A stretch of DNA of 64,000 nucleotides from assembly GCF_018991925.1 (NCBI RefSeq), contig NW_024744357.1:2544046-2608045 (forward strand). Reading direction: 5' to 3'. This DNA is from Homarus americanus (taxonomy: Eukaryota; Arthropoda; Malacostraca; Decapoda; Nephropidae). The notes below the pieces were generated by a model, which saw nothing but the letters and a program-made list of their open reading frames with translations, did not search any database and was not told the DNA's origin. A program made the translations under genes and the position numbers. This document shows, piece after piece, positions 1-12,800 of the stretch (positions are counted from its first letter, which is position 1; each line of letters opens with the position of its first letter).

Positions 1-739
1 ATTAGGTTAGGGTTTGAGAAGATATTTTATTAGTATGTTCAGTAATGTATACTCAGTAAGTACAGTAAATGGGTCGACAGTTTTCAGAACTGGGAAATAA
101 TGAACGGTTTGACAAGATAAACTGATGGTAGCAGTTATCACCAGCTTTACTTTAATATGAGAATGCATTTAGATGGCTAAGTTAAGACATCACATAATTA
201 TGTAAAATCAAAGCGGCCCCAAAATTACACTGTGACTTCACCGTACCAAACGTGCAGTGTGTCATCTCCAGTTCAAAGAAACGTTGCCTGATGAATCTCC
301 GAGCCAAGGAGCAGTGATGCAGGTAACGTTGTTTTCCTCGTGATGAAATTTATCCCATTAGATTTTTGTCGGAGATAATTTTGAAAAATAGCATTAAAAT
401 AGTGACGGTACTTGTGTTGTAGCTTTGATGTTAGAAATATTTGTTTGTGTTGAAGGTTGTCACGTAAACTCAACAATCTGTGTGTGTAGCCTTGATATAA
501 TGCGTCAATAAGTCTGTATTTTCGTGTACTGTTTTATCATTATATTGGGGAATTTAATTTTCAGTTGTATTGTCCCTATACAAAATACGTTATAAATAAA
601 ATTAGTACAGTAGTTTAATATTTGAAATAAAAAATATTAATACCGGTACTTATTTCCTGAAATAATAACTATGTTATTGTATTTTATCTGCTATTTTATT
701 AGTAATGTTTTGTTAATATATTTAATTACTTCATTGTAG
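1..739. other. No gene recognised; presumed intron of the CoA-transferase gene
   Basis: AT-rich sequence with no coding similarity I can recognise. It ends in a polypyrimidine-poor but usable acceptor (ATTGTAG) directly before the first visible exon. A short TTAGGTTAGGG string opens the window but is not repeated. Confidence 0.5.
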
Positions 740-892
740 GTGATGTGGTGTTTGTGCACGGAGCGGCTGCCACACCTCTTAAACTGGTGGGGGCGATGGC
801 TGAATACGGAAAGAAGCAGCAGCTGAGTAATGTAACAGTCTGCCACATACACACGGAGGGGTCAGCAGTCTACGCCCAGGCCGACTGTGAAG
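740..892 (+). CDS. CoA-transferase exon (first visible)
   Basis: Begins after ATTGTAG with two bases of a split codon, then encodes DVVFVHGAAATPLKLVGAMA and continues to ADCE. It ends GAAG|GTAAAA. The encoded G-A-A-A-T-P is the N-terminal glycine-rich block of the family. The preceding exon is outside the window. Confidence 0.9.
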
Positions 893-3800
893 GTAAAATT
901 TATATCACTAGTTAGGTTTGGCTATTATTTTTTTGTCATGTTATAGCTAGATTAAATTTTGTTAGGTTAATTTTTTGAATTATGTTTGGTTTGAATATAA
1001 ATCGGTTAGTTATTATTTCTTGGTTAGTTAAGGTCACGTTATGGTATGTTCAAGTTTAATTGGTTAATTTAGGTTAAACTTTAAGTTACATTTTGTTTCG
1101 TTTTCTCAACTCACAAGAAAGCCAACATGCTAGCTCTTAGCGGAGAAGACAACACGCTAACTATGGCATCTCACTGGTAAAGCTTGTGTTCCTTAACTTA
1201 TGGGTAATCCATCAGAAAGACTGATGGAATTTTTACTTTGTGCGAGATACTTGCATGCAAGTGCTGACGGCCTCGCGAGGGGGAAGACTGGCATACTTGT
1301 GGCTGTTGACACGGGGCGCCTACTCTCACGGGTTAGTTGGCACCAAGATGTGCTCTGTTATAACATGGCTCATAATTGCAATTTCGTTTGGTTTAAAAAG
1401 AATGAAAACTTAGTTACCAAACTGGAGTGTCTCGATTCTCCAGTTTTTCCTTAAAAACTGATTAGCAAGAGGAAACCAAATCAGTGACAGCATCAACATC
1501 CAGCTCCACTCTGCTTGATTTTGTGTACCTCAAGCCTCCAAGTGTTCCCAATATTTTTTTTCCAAACAATTACAAATCTGAAATTTTAATTTCCTTTTAT
1601 CGTGGCGTTTGCTGTTCTGCACTGATCCTGTCATGTGTTTTGTATAATGTTCATTACTACTTCCCAAGCTCACCTAAGCCTCCCCCACCTGGTCTTCCTC
1701 CCTAAATGCCACACAACGTAAACACCTAGAAAATGTGCAAAAGAGGGCATGCAAGATTATTCTCTCCCCTTCCTACTCCACATATCAAGAAGCGCTCAAC
1801 ACACTGACCCTTTCAACTGTCACTGACCATCACCACGACCTCATCTGCAAATTTGGTAAGAAGCTTCTACACCATCCTCGACACCGGCTCCTACTACCAC
1901 CTGAGATCCCTAGCCTGAGAATTGCTGTTCGACACCACAACCGCATCCAGCCCATACGTGCACGAACTGATCGCTATAAGAACAGCCCAGTCCCAACCAT
2001 TGTAAAAATTATCAATAACTTGTAATAAGCCAGTGTATTCACTCCCAGTAAATACTACTTCTTGCACTGTCACTATGTTGAAATGCACTGTAGTTTGAGC
2101 TTTTCCCCATCTAGTTATTATATATCTTATTTGTATCACTTATGTTACTTGTATATTATTTGCAATTCGAAACCCATTCCCCAAATATGTAACTGTATAT
2201 TTTCAGCCTTCTGGCTGCCAAGCTCTTTCAATAAACCGTTAATTATTATTATTATCATTATTATTATGTCCACGAGGAGAATGAGAGACAGCCACCACAA
2301 TGGAATGGCATGTCGATGGAGAATGCAGACATATGGGTTAAAGAAACTTACTCAGAAGTTGTCAGGTGGTCGCCAGCTAACCTGTTTGAACCACCCAAGT
2401 GTGCGGCCACCAAAGAAATGATTCGGGAGATGATTCGTCTCATAACTGAGTACACTCAGGACTGCTTCCTTGTCCCTTTAGCTCTTCAAATACTGGCAAT
2501 AATACTACATCTATTCTGTCAGAGGACACACACAAAGACTAAGCACAAAGAAAATGCGGCAGCAATGAAGAGAAGATTGACATTGTGGCAGAATGGGGCC
2601 CTTGATGATCTCCTATGTGAAGCAAGAACACTGCAGGAGAGACTAAAATTTACAGGTGACGGAAAGCAAAACACTGATGACGTTGCAAGAAAGTTTGGAA
2701 ACAAAATGCGTGTGGGAAAAGTGTCTTTGGCGGTAAGATCTCTCACAGAGGAATCCTCCGGTGGGGTTCTGCCAATAAACAGAGAGACATTAAAACAGCT
2801 GAAAGAAAAACATCCCCCTGCAAGTGAAGACGAAGGTATTAGGTTCCAGGGTGACTATTTCCCACCAAATGCTGTCCTGTTCGAGAAAATAACAGGAGGG
2901 ATGGTGTGGAAAAAGGCACTGAAGACTCGAGGAGGAGCCGACCCTTCAGGTCTGGATGCAAACGGTTGGAGAGTCATCCTCAGCACTAACAAGTTTGGCC
3001 ATGTAGCAAGTGATCTCTGCACTGCCATTGCCGTCCTTGCAAGAAAGCTGGCATCCTCTTGCTGCCATCACCTCCACGCTCTGACGGCCTGCCGCCTCAT
3101 TCCTCTGGATAAGAATCCAGGATGTAGACCAATAGGAGTGGGGGAAGTGCTGAGGCGGATCATCGGAAAATGCATAATGGAGGTGGTAAAGGATGATATC
3201 AGAGCAGCGGCAGGGAACCTGCAAGTTTGTGCTGGCCACCAGGCTGGAGGGGAAGCTGCCATTCACTCCATGAGAACGATATTTGAGCAGCCTGATTGTG
3301 AGGCAGTTCTCCTGGTGGATGCTTCCAACGCATTCAACATACTTAACCGCAAGTGTCCAAGCTTTGCAATGTATGTTGAAAACTCCTATAGGAATCCATC
3401 AGACCTCTATATAGTAAACAACAAGGCCCTAAGAGGTGATACCATCATACAGTCAACCGAGGGAACAACACAGGGGGACCCTATTTTAATGGCAATGTAC
3501 CTGAACCTGCTCCAGTGTTGGTCAAGTCTAGTCTTGAAAGAGTTCACACTCGGTGCCGTCATAACACTCTGGTAGATTGTTCCAAGAGTTCACAACTCTC
3601 ATTCCGAAAAAGTTTGCCCTCACAGTTTTCTGGACTTGCGGCTTCTTCAATCTTGAGCTGTGACCCCTTGTGGGGCGAGCGTCCACCAGCTCCAAGTAAG
3701 GACACTCGACTGAGTAGTGCCCTCTGAGATGCTTATACACCTTAATTAGATCACCCCTTGCCCGTCTGTTGCTGTAACCAGCCCGATCTTGTTTGCTGTT

Positions 3801-6800
3801 GGGATACACTCTGTGGTTGAATGAGTTTTTCCATGCTGTCCTGACAAAGGCAGCATTTATTCCAGTTAGTTTGCTGTCTTTGGTTGGTTTGTTCTGTCAT
3901 TTTTCCAGACTACTTAACCAATGGTTCAAGGCAGAAAGTTTATTCTTTTACCACGTCTTACCATTATGCACTTTGGTGTATGGGATACAACTAGGTTCAT
4001 TCATGTGCCATACACCTAGCCCGATCGTTCATCCAGTGCCATTTAAATCCCGTGCGATCTGTACACTGCCCGGATAACTATAACCCCCATTATCCTTGAC
4101 TTGGCTCTCCCGCGCTGCAGGCACATCTTGTCAATTCAGGCGCGACTATATAACCTCTTAGGGGGGGGGGGGGTAGATTAGACAGCATTTAGGATAATAA
4201 CTTTCAATTCAAGTTAACTGACATTGAACCCCATGCTGAGTTTAACAGTGAATATCGCCAGTGTGCCCTGGTAGTGCAAACATTTACTCTTCTTAGTCTA
4301 TTGATATGATATATGACTGCAAGGCCGTCCAAATAACAGTAGAAATTTATTTTCACTGTGCTCCATCAGGTTGGAGTTAGACTTACTTCCTCACACCCAG
4401 CCATTTGGCTGTGTGCTACCCTCATCTAGTTTAGCCAGTGAGCCAACACGATGTTCCAGGGTGTGGACGTCGCTGTGCACAAGCGACTTCTAGGAGCCAT
4501 GGGTGTCGAGTCGGGCGAGTAGTGAGGACCAGTGTACTGTAGGTACAGTCCATCCTGACGGGATGTGGTTGGCTACATAAACAAAAGTACTACCTCTACT
4601 ACTGCTTCCCCTTCACCATTTGTCCAATATTGCATAAAATTTTGCCTCATATTTTCTAATTTGTCCGAAAAATGGTACAAGTATGGATAGAAGACATCCA
4701 GGGTTGGCAAAATCAGTTTCAACGTGGTTTAAAACATTGGAATTGACACTAATGTCACTTAAATCGAACACCTTGACGAAAAGATGCATTTTCAAGTCAG
4801 ATGGCGGCCATCTTGAAAAATAGGTTTTCATGTGCTAGCATTTTTTTCATAAAAGGCGACCCAAGGCGAGTATTCATGCCAACTTTCATACCTGTATCAC
4901 CATTTGAATGATTCGGCCCAAAAACTACTTTTTCCTGCTGCACTACCTGCATTGTCGATAAACATGCTGAACTGTATACCTACATTGTCTTTATAACTGT
5001 CAAACCAATTTTAAACTTGTATGATGACTTTACAAAATAATGAATAATTTCTTATTATTATTCACAGGCGGATCTTGCAAGGCTACGTAGTTGTTTACAA
5101 TATGTTCCCAAACAGCTACGATTATGAGAAATTTGCTGTTAATGTATCAAATGTAACAGTATATTATAATGAATTGAATAATTATCGTTTCAATTCTTTC
5201 AACAGGTATTTTCAGGAGCAATTCCTTCTTTATCGGGCCTAACTGTCGCGCGGCCATTAGTGAAGGACGGGGCGATTTTGTGCCAATATTCCTTTCAGAA
5301 ATTCCACTACTCTTCCATCGACACATCATTGATATTGACGTAGCACTCGTCCAGGTAAATGGCGTTGATGTGGCACTTGTTCAGGTGAAGTGTGTTGATG
5401 TGGCACGTGTTCAGGTGAGGTGTGTTGATGTGGCACTTGTTCAGGTGAAGTGTGTTGATGTGGCACTTGTTCAGGTGAGGTGTGTTGACGTGGCACGTGT
5501 TCAGGTGAGGTGTGTTGATGTGGCACTTGTTCAGGTGAGGTGTGTTGATGTGGCACTTGTTCAGGTGAAGTGTGTTGATGTGACACTTGTTCAGGTGAGG
5601 TGTGTTGATGTGGCACTTGTTCAGGAGAGGTGTGTTGATGTGGCACTTATTCAGGGGTGGGGTGTGTTGATGTGGCACGTGTTCAGGTGAGGTGTTGATG
5701 GTGTTCAGTGAGTGTGTTGATGGCACTTGTTCAGGTGAGGTGTGTTGATGTGGCACTTGTTCAGGTGAGGTGTGTTGACGTGGCACTTGTTCCAGGTGAA
5801 GTGTGTTGATGTAGCTTGTTCAGGTGAGGTGTGTTGATGTGGCACTTGGTGAGGTGTGTTGATGTGGCACTTGTTCAGGTGAGGTGTGTTGACGTGGTGT
5901 GTTCAGGTGAAGTGTGTTGATGTGCACTTGTTCAGGTGAAGTGTGTTGATGTGGCACTTGTTCAGGTGAGGTGTGTTGATGTGGCACTTGTTCAGGTGAG
6001 GTGTGTTGATGTGGCACTTGTTCAGGTGAAGTGTGTTGATGTGGCACTTGTTCAGGTAAGAGGTGCATTGATCGCACTTGTTCAGGTGAAGTGTGTTGAT
6101 GGCACTTGTTCAGGTGAGGTGTGTTGATGTGGCACTTGTTCAATTCAAGGTGTGTTGATGTGGCACTTGTTCAGGTGAAGTGTGTTGATGTGGAACTTGT
6201 TCAGGTGAGGTGTGTTGACGTGGCACGTGTTCAGGTGAGGTGTGTTGATGTGGCACTTGTTCAGGTGAAGTGTGTTGATGTGGCACTTGTTCAGGTGAGG
6301 TGTGTTGATGTGGCATTTGTTCAGGTGAGGTGTGTTGATGTGGCACTTGTTCAGGTGAGGTGTGTTGATGTGGCACTTGTTCAGGTGAAGTGTGTTGATG
6401 TGGAATTGTTCTGGGTAAGTGTGTTGATGTAGCACTTGTTCCAGAGGTGGGGTGTGTTGATGTGGCACTTGTTCCCAGGTGAGATTTGATGTGGCACTTG
6501 TTCCAGGTGAGGGTGTGTTGATGTGGCACTTGTTCAGGTGAAGTGTGTTGATGTAGCACTTGTTCAGGTGAAGTGTGTTGATGTGGGCATTCCAGGTGAG
6601 GTGTGTTGGCGTGTACGTGTTCCAGGTGAGGTGTGTTGATGTAGCACTTGTTCAGGTGAAGTGTGTTGATGTGGCACTTGTTCAGGTGAGGTGTGTTGAT
6701 GTGGCATTTTGTTCCAGGTGAGGTGTGTTGATGTGGCACTTGTTCAGGTGAGGTGTGTTGACGTGGCACTTGTTCAGGTGAAGTGTGTTGATGTGGCACT

Positions 6801-9800
6801 TGTTCAGGTGAGGTGTGTTGATGTGGCACTTGTTCAGGTGAGGTGTGTTGATGTGGCACTTGTTCAGGTGAGGTGTGTTGATGTGGCACTTGTTCAGGTG
6901 AAGTGTGTTGATGTGGCACTTTGTTAAAAAAATAGATTACGGTAACAATACTAACAACAGTTATGACAATACAGTTTTTACCCACAAAAATAATTAACAT
7001 CGACTGTAAAACCAATGATACAGTACAGTACAGTAGTGATAAATAATACAGTAATTATAATTTAAAAATATTTGATCGTTACCGACTGGATGGTAATAAG
7101 ATGGAAATAAATAATGAAAGTTTTATAATAGTTCATATATTTTGTTTTTTGCAAAGATATTAATTTTAAAATAGCAGTAAAATATTACTCGTAGTTAAGG
7201 CACCTCAAGGATTCAAGGATATTTTAGTGTTACTGTACAGATCATATTGATGAGTTTGCTGTTAAAATTAAATATTTGCTATAATAGAAAATGTGGGATG
7301 TATGAGGAGGGGTTGTCAAATTTTTTTATCATGTACTGTATTTCTTTTCCTTTCCTTAGAATTGATTTTGGACTGGGTAGTGTGTCATTGTAGCTGTGTC
7401 CCGTGTGTGTGTGGCATCCTAGCTCAGCGCCGTTATGGATTGTGTCATTTCACTCGTGTTTTTTATATGGTGATGAATAGAGAAGGCTACTTTAGAATTA
7501 GTGGCCATCTTTACTTAGAATTTTAATTGCTATATGCCTCTAATATTTATTCATCAGAACCATGATTTATGTTCACTAGTTATGACTCACTGGGAAGATT
7601 GCATGTTCTCTATCAAGTTAATGATAGTCATTGTATTCTGTAATACTTTGCATCTTTCTTATACATTCATTTTTTTCTGGGCACACTACATAATGAGCTA
7701 CAATGCTATTTTTCAAGTTGTGTGTGTATCAGTTTTACTCCATTGATTATGTAATTAGGGTAGAAGAGATGCAGTAAACCACACAGTTAATTGTTCACAT
7801 AAGACGATCGATATTTATTCCACAAAACTGACATGCAAGTTCACTTTGGTTTATCATTATACCTGCATAGTGCAGGTACACAGTCAGTGGTAAGCAATAA
7901 GTTCTCTTGATTAAGCAAATTTCCATGAGATTAAATATAACCTGTGGTGATGGCATCCCCACCTTGTTATTCAGCACTGTTATAACACACAAACTTGACT
8001 ACTTTCCTGGGAAAGGTTAACTGTTATAAAGAGCTTTAGGGGTTATATCACTTATTGACTGATAGGAGTCAACGTTAATGAGACCTTCACCTCTTGTGAC
8101 ACAGGAACCACCGAGATGTTCTTTATGGCTGATTAACCCTTCAAACTTGACTCTTTATATGTACACTACAGTAGTTTATTGATTGTATTTATATTTCAAG
8201 TAATAAATACTTGCATGGTAGATGATTTCCAAAAATTATAAATTATTTAAATGAATATTCAATGTTTACAGATGTCTCTGGTGTATACTGTACTGTATAG
8301 GCATAGGTATACTGTAAATCATACAGTATCACGTTCATGCCCTTTTCAAGTGTAAATGGTTTATACACTGTAACCAGGTACAAGGTTATATAAACCATTT
8401 ACAGTACTGTATATATGTACAGTGCAATACATGCTTTCTAATTTATAAAGGCAAAAATATATACCTGCACAGTAAAAGTTTCATAACTGATGTATCTAGG
8501 TGTAGATATTGATCGTTGTTGATTTTTACATTATACTGTACCCATATGTACACACTGTTGCTTTCAACAAGATGTGTGCAGGGTAATATTTTATCATTAA
8601 TTAACTCTGTTTCTGTTTTTTCAGGTATCACCACCAGACAAACATGGCTTCTGTTCCTTGGGCACCAGTGTGGACTGTGCACGGGCGGCCGTCCAGAATG
8701 CCAAGCACATCATTGGCCAGGTAACATCACTTTATCCCTGTTTGCTCCCGGTCAGCTTACTAACTGATCGGGTGGTCAGCCGGTCATCTGCTACACACTA
8801 TTACCTGTAGCAAGTGCTGTACTGGGCACAAACAGGCTCTTAAATGTACTGTACCAGATCATGTGGCAGCATTGCCCTTGTCTAGTCTTCGGTTGTTATA
8901 AGCATAATTAGTGTATATTGAATATTATTCCTGATAAGATCTCAGACAGGACTAAATTAGTACATTTGAGGAATATGTGACCTTATATAACACTTCTAGA
9001 GTTACCACAACATTGAATCGCTGGCTGCATCAGTCAGCTCTAACGGCTAACAAGCCGATCAGTGGTGAAGAGGATAAAAGTAAAGTAAAATACTAATTCA
9101 GATTGACCAGTTTACTGACTCACTCCCTGACCAGAAGAACTTATTTATAAACACTGTTGATTCAGTTTATAATCAGTTTTTAGTCACCCTTGTTTATGTA
9201 ATAATAATTGGTGTTTGTGTGTGTAGGTCAATCCATGTATGCCACGCACATTTGGTGATGGTGTGATCCACAAGAGTCACTTTGACGCCATGGTGGATGG
9301 GATCTGTAACTTGCCTGAGCACGAGCCTAAGGAGCGGTCAGATGTTGAGAACGAGATTGGTCGACTGATTGCTGAGGAACTGGTGGTGAATGGGGCAACC
9401 TTGCAGATGGGTATGTGAGAAAATACAGTACATCATTATTTTTAGGTGTTTTTAGTACCGTATACTGTAAAGTATATAATTTTTTGTAATTTTTTATTTT
9501 TATTCATACTTTCTTGCTCAATGAATTTGCTGTGCATTTACAGTACTGTATTGTATATCCAAAACTTCTTGACAACTGTGACATATCCCTTAAGTATGAT
9601 GCCATAACCTGTTGACAAAGTTGTAAAGTAACTAAATAAATTTACTTGAGTATGGAGGCAAGTAAATTTTTTTAGTATTTTTAAGAAGTACGTACTCAAA
9701 TTTGCTAGTAATTTTACTTGAGTATGGTTTCTTAATATGCTTTTGCTTCAATACAATTGAAAAACTAAAATTGTTACTATTTACATGTAAACTAATAACA

Positions 9801-12800
9801 TATACTTTTATAAGAATAATTTTAAAAAGAATTATTTAATTATTAACCATAGTAAAAGAATTGTGTGGGTGGAGGGTATGGTGTGGGTGGAGTCGTGATG
9901 GGTACGGTGTGGGGAGACACCACGTGGTCATATACCTAGAGGTCTTGTGAGGTGACATCAGGTCAAGTCAAGTGGCAGTGACCATGACAGCAGACTTTCC
10001 CTTTGATCTTCTTGTGTTCATTAGCACCTTGACCATCCACCTCACCTAGCCTACCCTCTTATCCCCCCCATTCTTCATCGAGTCCCCTCTCTTCTACTCC
10101 ACCTTTCCTTCAGGGGGCTTGGCCTTCCAGTTTGATGTCGGTTACTTTTTGCATATACTGTACCTGACTTACCTGTACCTAAAATGAATTTCAAAGAGGC
10201 TGTGATTCTAAAGTGCTTTACATAATTCCATCTTAGATATAAAGCCTGTATCTATACATATGTGCGAGACTGAGTGTATTTAAAATTCTGCTTAAATAAC
10301 TAAGTATCAATGCCCCCTCCTCCCCAGCACCCGCCAGATGTTAAGTGGTGCAAAAAATTCAGCCACTCATCAATTAGAATAAAAAAGTGACGTCACCACA
10401 CCCCAGTTAGAGGAACAGCTTGATAGCTAGATGGCATAACCATTAACCAGAGGATGGAATGGAGCGGAGCTACTGAGGTCTTTCCCGACATTATGTGACT
10501 TAATCTCTCATGCTTAACACCCCACTACCTGAATCTGCTGCTTGTGAGCATCTGTTTAGTCATGCTGGGCTTATTGTTTATTATTTAATGCGAACAGAGA
10601 CAACTTTATGTCTACGGACCATGTGTCCACGTTGACTCATATTTCAACTCGTATTTTTAAGCAGATACAGTATACATAACTTTATTTATTTATTTTTACT
10701 CAGTTACACGCACACACCATCCTAAATACATACTGTGAAAAAAGGTAAAAGAAATAATTGTCCTCAGGGCAAACACGTAATGGGAGGAGAGCGCAGAGTG
10801 TAGCTGGTGGGGAGAGTTGCTGGGGAATCGGCATCCCAGCTGATCTTCGTTACTATGGTAGAGCAGGGAGTGTATGCAAATGGTGACTGTGTTAAACTGC
10901 AATTTGGGAATCAATAGATACACTACTTTGAATTTCTTCAAAGCCATTCATCCCCTGCACTCTCACTTGGCTGGCTCTAAAGGTCCTGTCTAGCATAAAT
11001 AACAGCACCCCTCTTGCAAGTTGCCCGAGAAAGGTTCGTAAATGAGTCACATCCCTCTACATTGAACTCGCAGTCCTCCGGGTTGATACTCCTACTGTAT
11101 TCTTATACATCAGTTCAACAACACCTACTATATTGGGTTGATGTGTCTTGAGTAAAGTTTCAAACTCCGTCCTCTTGTCAAGGAAAGTGTCAGTATTTGC
11201 GTACTGTACATGATTCTCAAGCTGTCAATAGTCCCCGTTAGTGACTCCAAGCTTGGTAGTGGCTCTGGCCTTCTTCCATTCTCAGCAGTTGCCTTGTTTA
11301 CTAATGTTACGAGTTGGGGATTTAGAATATAGTTAAAAGTCTACCCAGATCCCAACAGGCAACAAAAAAAACAAAACAAAGACAATCGGACTATAAAAGG
11401 GTAGACAAAGGATGCGAGTTTTTGTTGTGTATAATAAAGTACCATAATTTCCTTAACAAATTATTCAGCTATCTATAATTTACCCTTAACCATACTTAAC
11501 CTAAACATTAACAGTATATACATATTTATACAACATACAATAATTTGAAGCAAGTGGACGTGGGGGAGGCAATATAAGATTACAAATACTTAAGTACGGA
11601 GCTGAGATGGCTGACGAGTAAGGCTGAGTATTGTAGAAGACGGTAGGTAGTCACTGTGCTGTAGGTTTCCAGGATAGGTGGTCCTGTGGTCACTTCCCAG
11701 AGTGAACTGCTCTCTCCTCGAATTGGAGCAGACAAAGAAGACTTTGAGGAGGTGACGCAACAACCAGGATATGGAGAAGGGAAACCCGGGAGTGGTAACT
11801 AAGACTAGTCATACTCGTGTTTCGTCCCTAGATGGCGTTGCTCGTGGTGCTGGGTAGGTAGATCATGACAATTGGTGGCGGGGTTCATAACACTAAACTC
11901 ACTGTATTTTCTGGGGTGTGGCCAGAAATTACACTGTTTACAGGGTATGCACCTCCTACTGGGTGAGGGGGGTGGTCCACTGGGTCCTGGTGATGTTATA
12001 TTAGGCAATACTGTTGTGTGTTAAATTCTTTGAATGCATCCTAGTATTATCCGCATTGTTGTTGTTTTACGGCCATTTTACATATTTACGTGTGTGTTTT
12101 ACAATGAGTATTTGATCGTAATCACAACATGCATTACAGGAATTGGCAACATTCCTGATGCTGTATTGGCATCCCTGAGGGGTCACAAGGATCTAGGGAT
12201 CCACTCTGAGATGTTCAGTGATGGAGTGGTGGACCTGGTGGAGGCCGGCTGCATCACCAACACGCACAAGAAATACCACCCGGGCAAGATTGTGGGCAGT
12301 TTCCTCGTGGGAACACGGAAACTTTTTGACTTTGTTGATAATAATCCATTTGTTGGTGAGTGTGTTGTATTTGTCTGTTCTAGTGAAGTACAGTAGGGGG
12401 CAGGGAAAAAACACTTTTATTTGAGTTGCAGGCTGCACTTTTCAGGCATCGTTTGTATGGCTGTAACAAACACCTGTGCAAAATTTAATGCCATTTCATG
12501 CATACTTACCCTGCCGCATCGCGAACGACTTTTTGTCAACTTTTAGTGTACAGTATACCAAAAATTAGGTGTCATTTAATGTTTTCCAGGATAATGATAA
12601 ATTTTACATGGGTGACATCGATTTAATTCACATGTTATTTTACAGGTACACCGTATAGAAAATCATTACAAGTTCATATTGAAATTCTTTTTTGTGCGGA
12701 ACCTTGGCATCATTTTCCTAGACAATAATCTTTGCCTAATATATCCATCTCTCGATTCGTATCCCGTCACTTCAGTGCAAGCTTCAGTCATCACTTTTAT

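Noticed and set aside
1200..1454. Small gene at 1200-1454
   Set aside because: No recognisable domain, no conserved context, inside an intron.
5364..6924. CRISPR-like array
   Set aside because: The 30-bp repeats are contiguous with no unique spacers, and the window is eukaryotic.
5307..7015. Long minus- and plus-strand frames with HQHTSPEQVP or VDVALVQVRC repeats as protein genes
   Set aside because: They are by-products of a 30-bp unit with no stops. Apart from the first few units in the exon's own frame, there is no start context or non-repeat domain.
11805..12008. Proline-rich minus-strand small protein
   Set aside because: Overlaps the candidate LTR end and leader; no homology or splice support.
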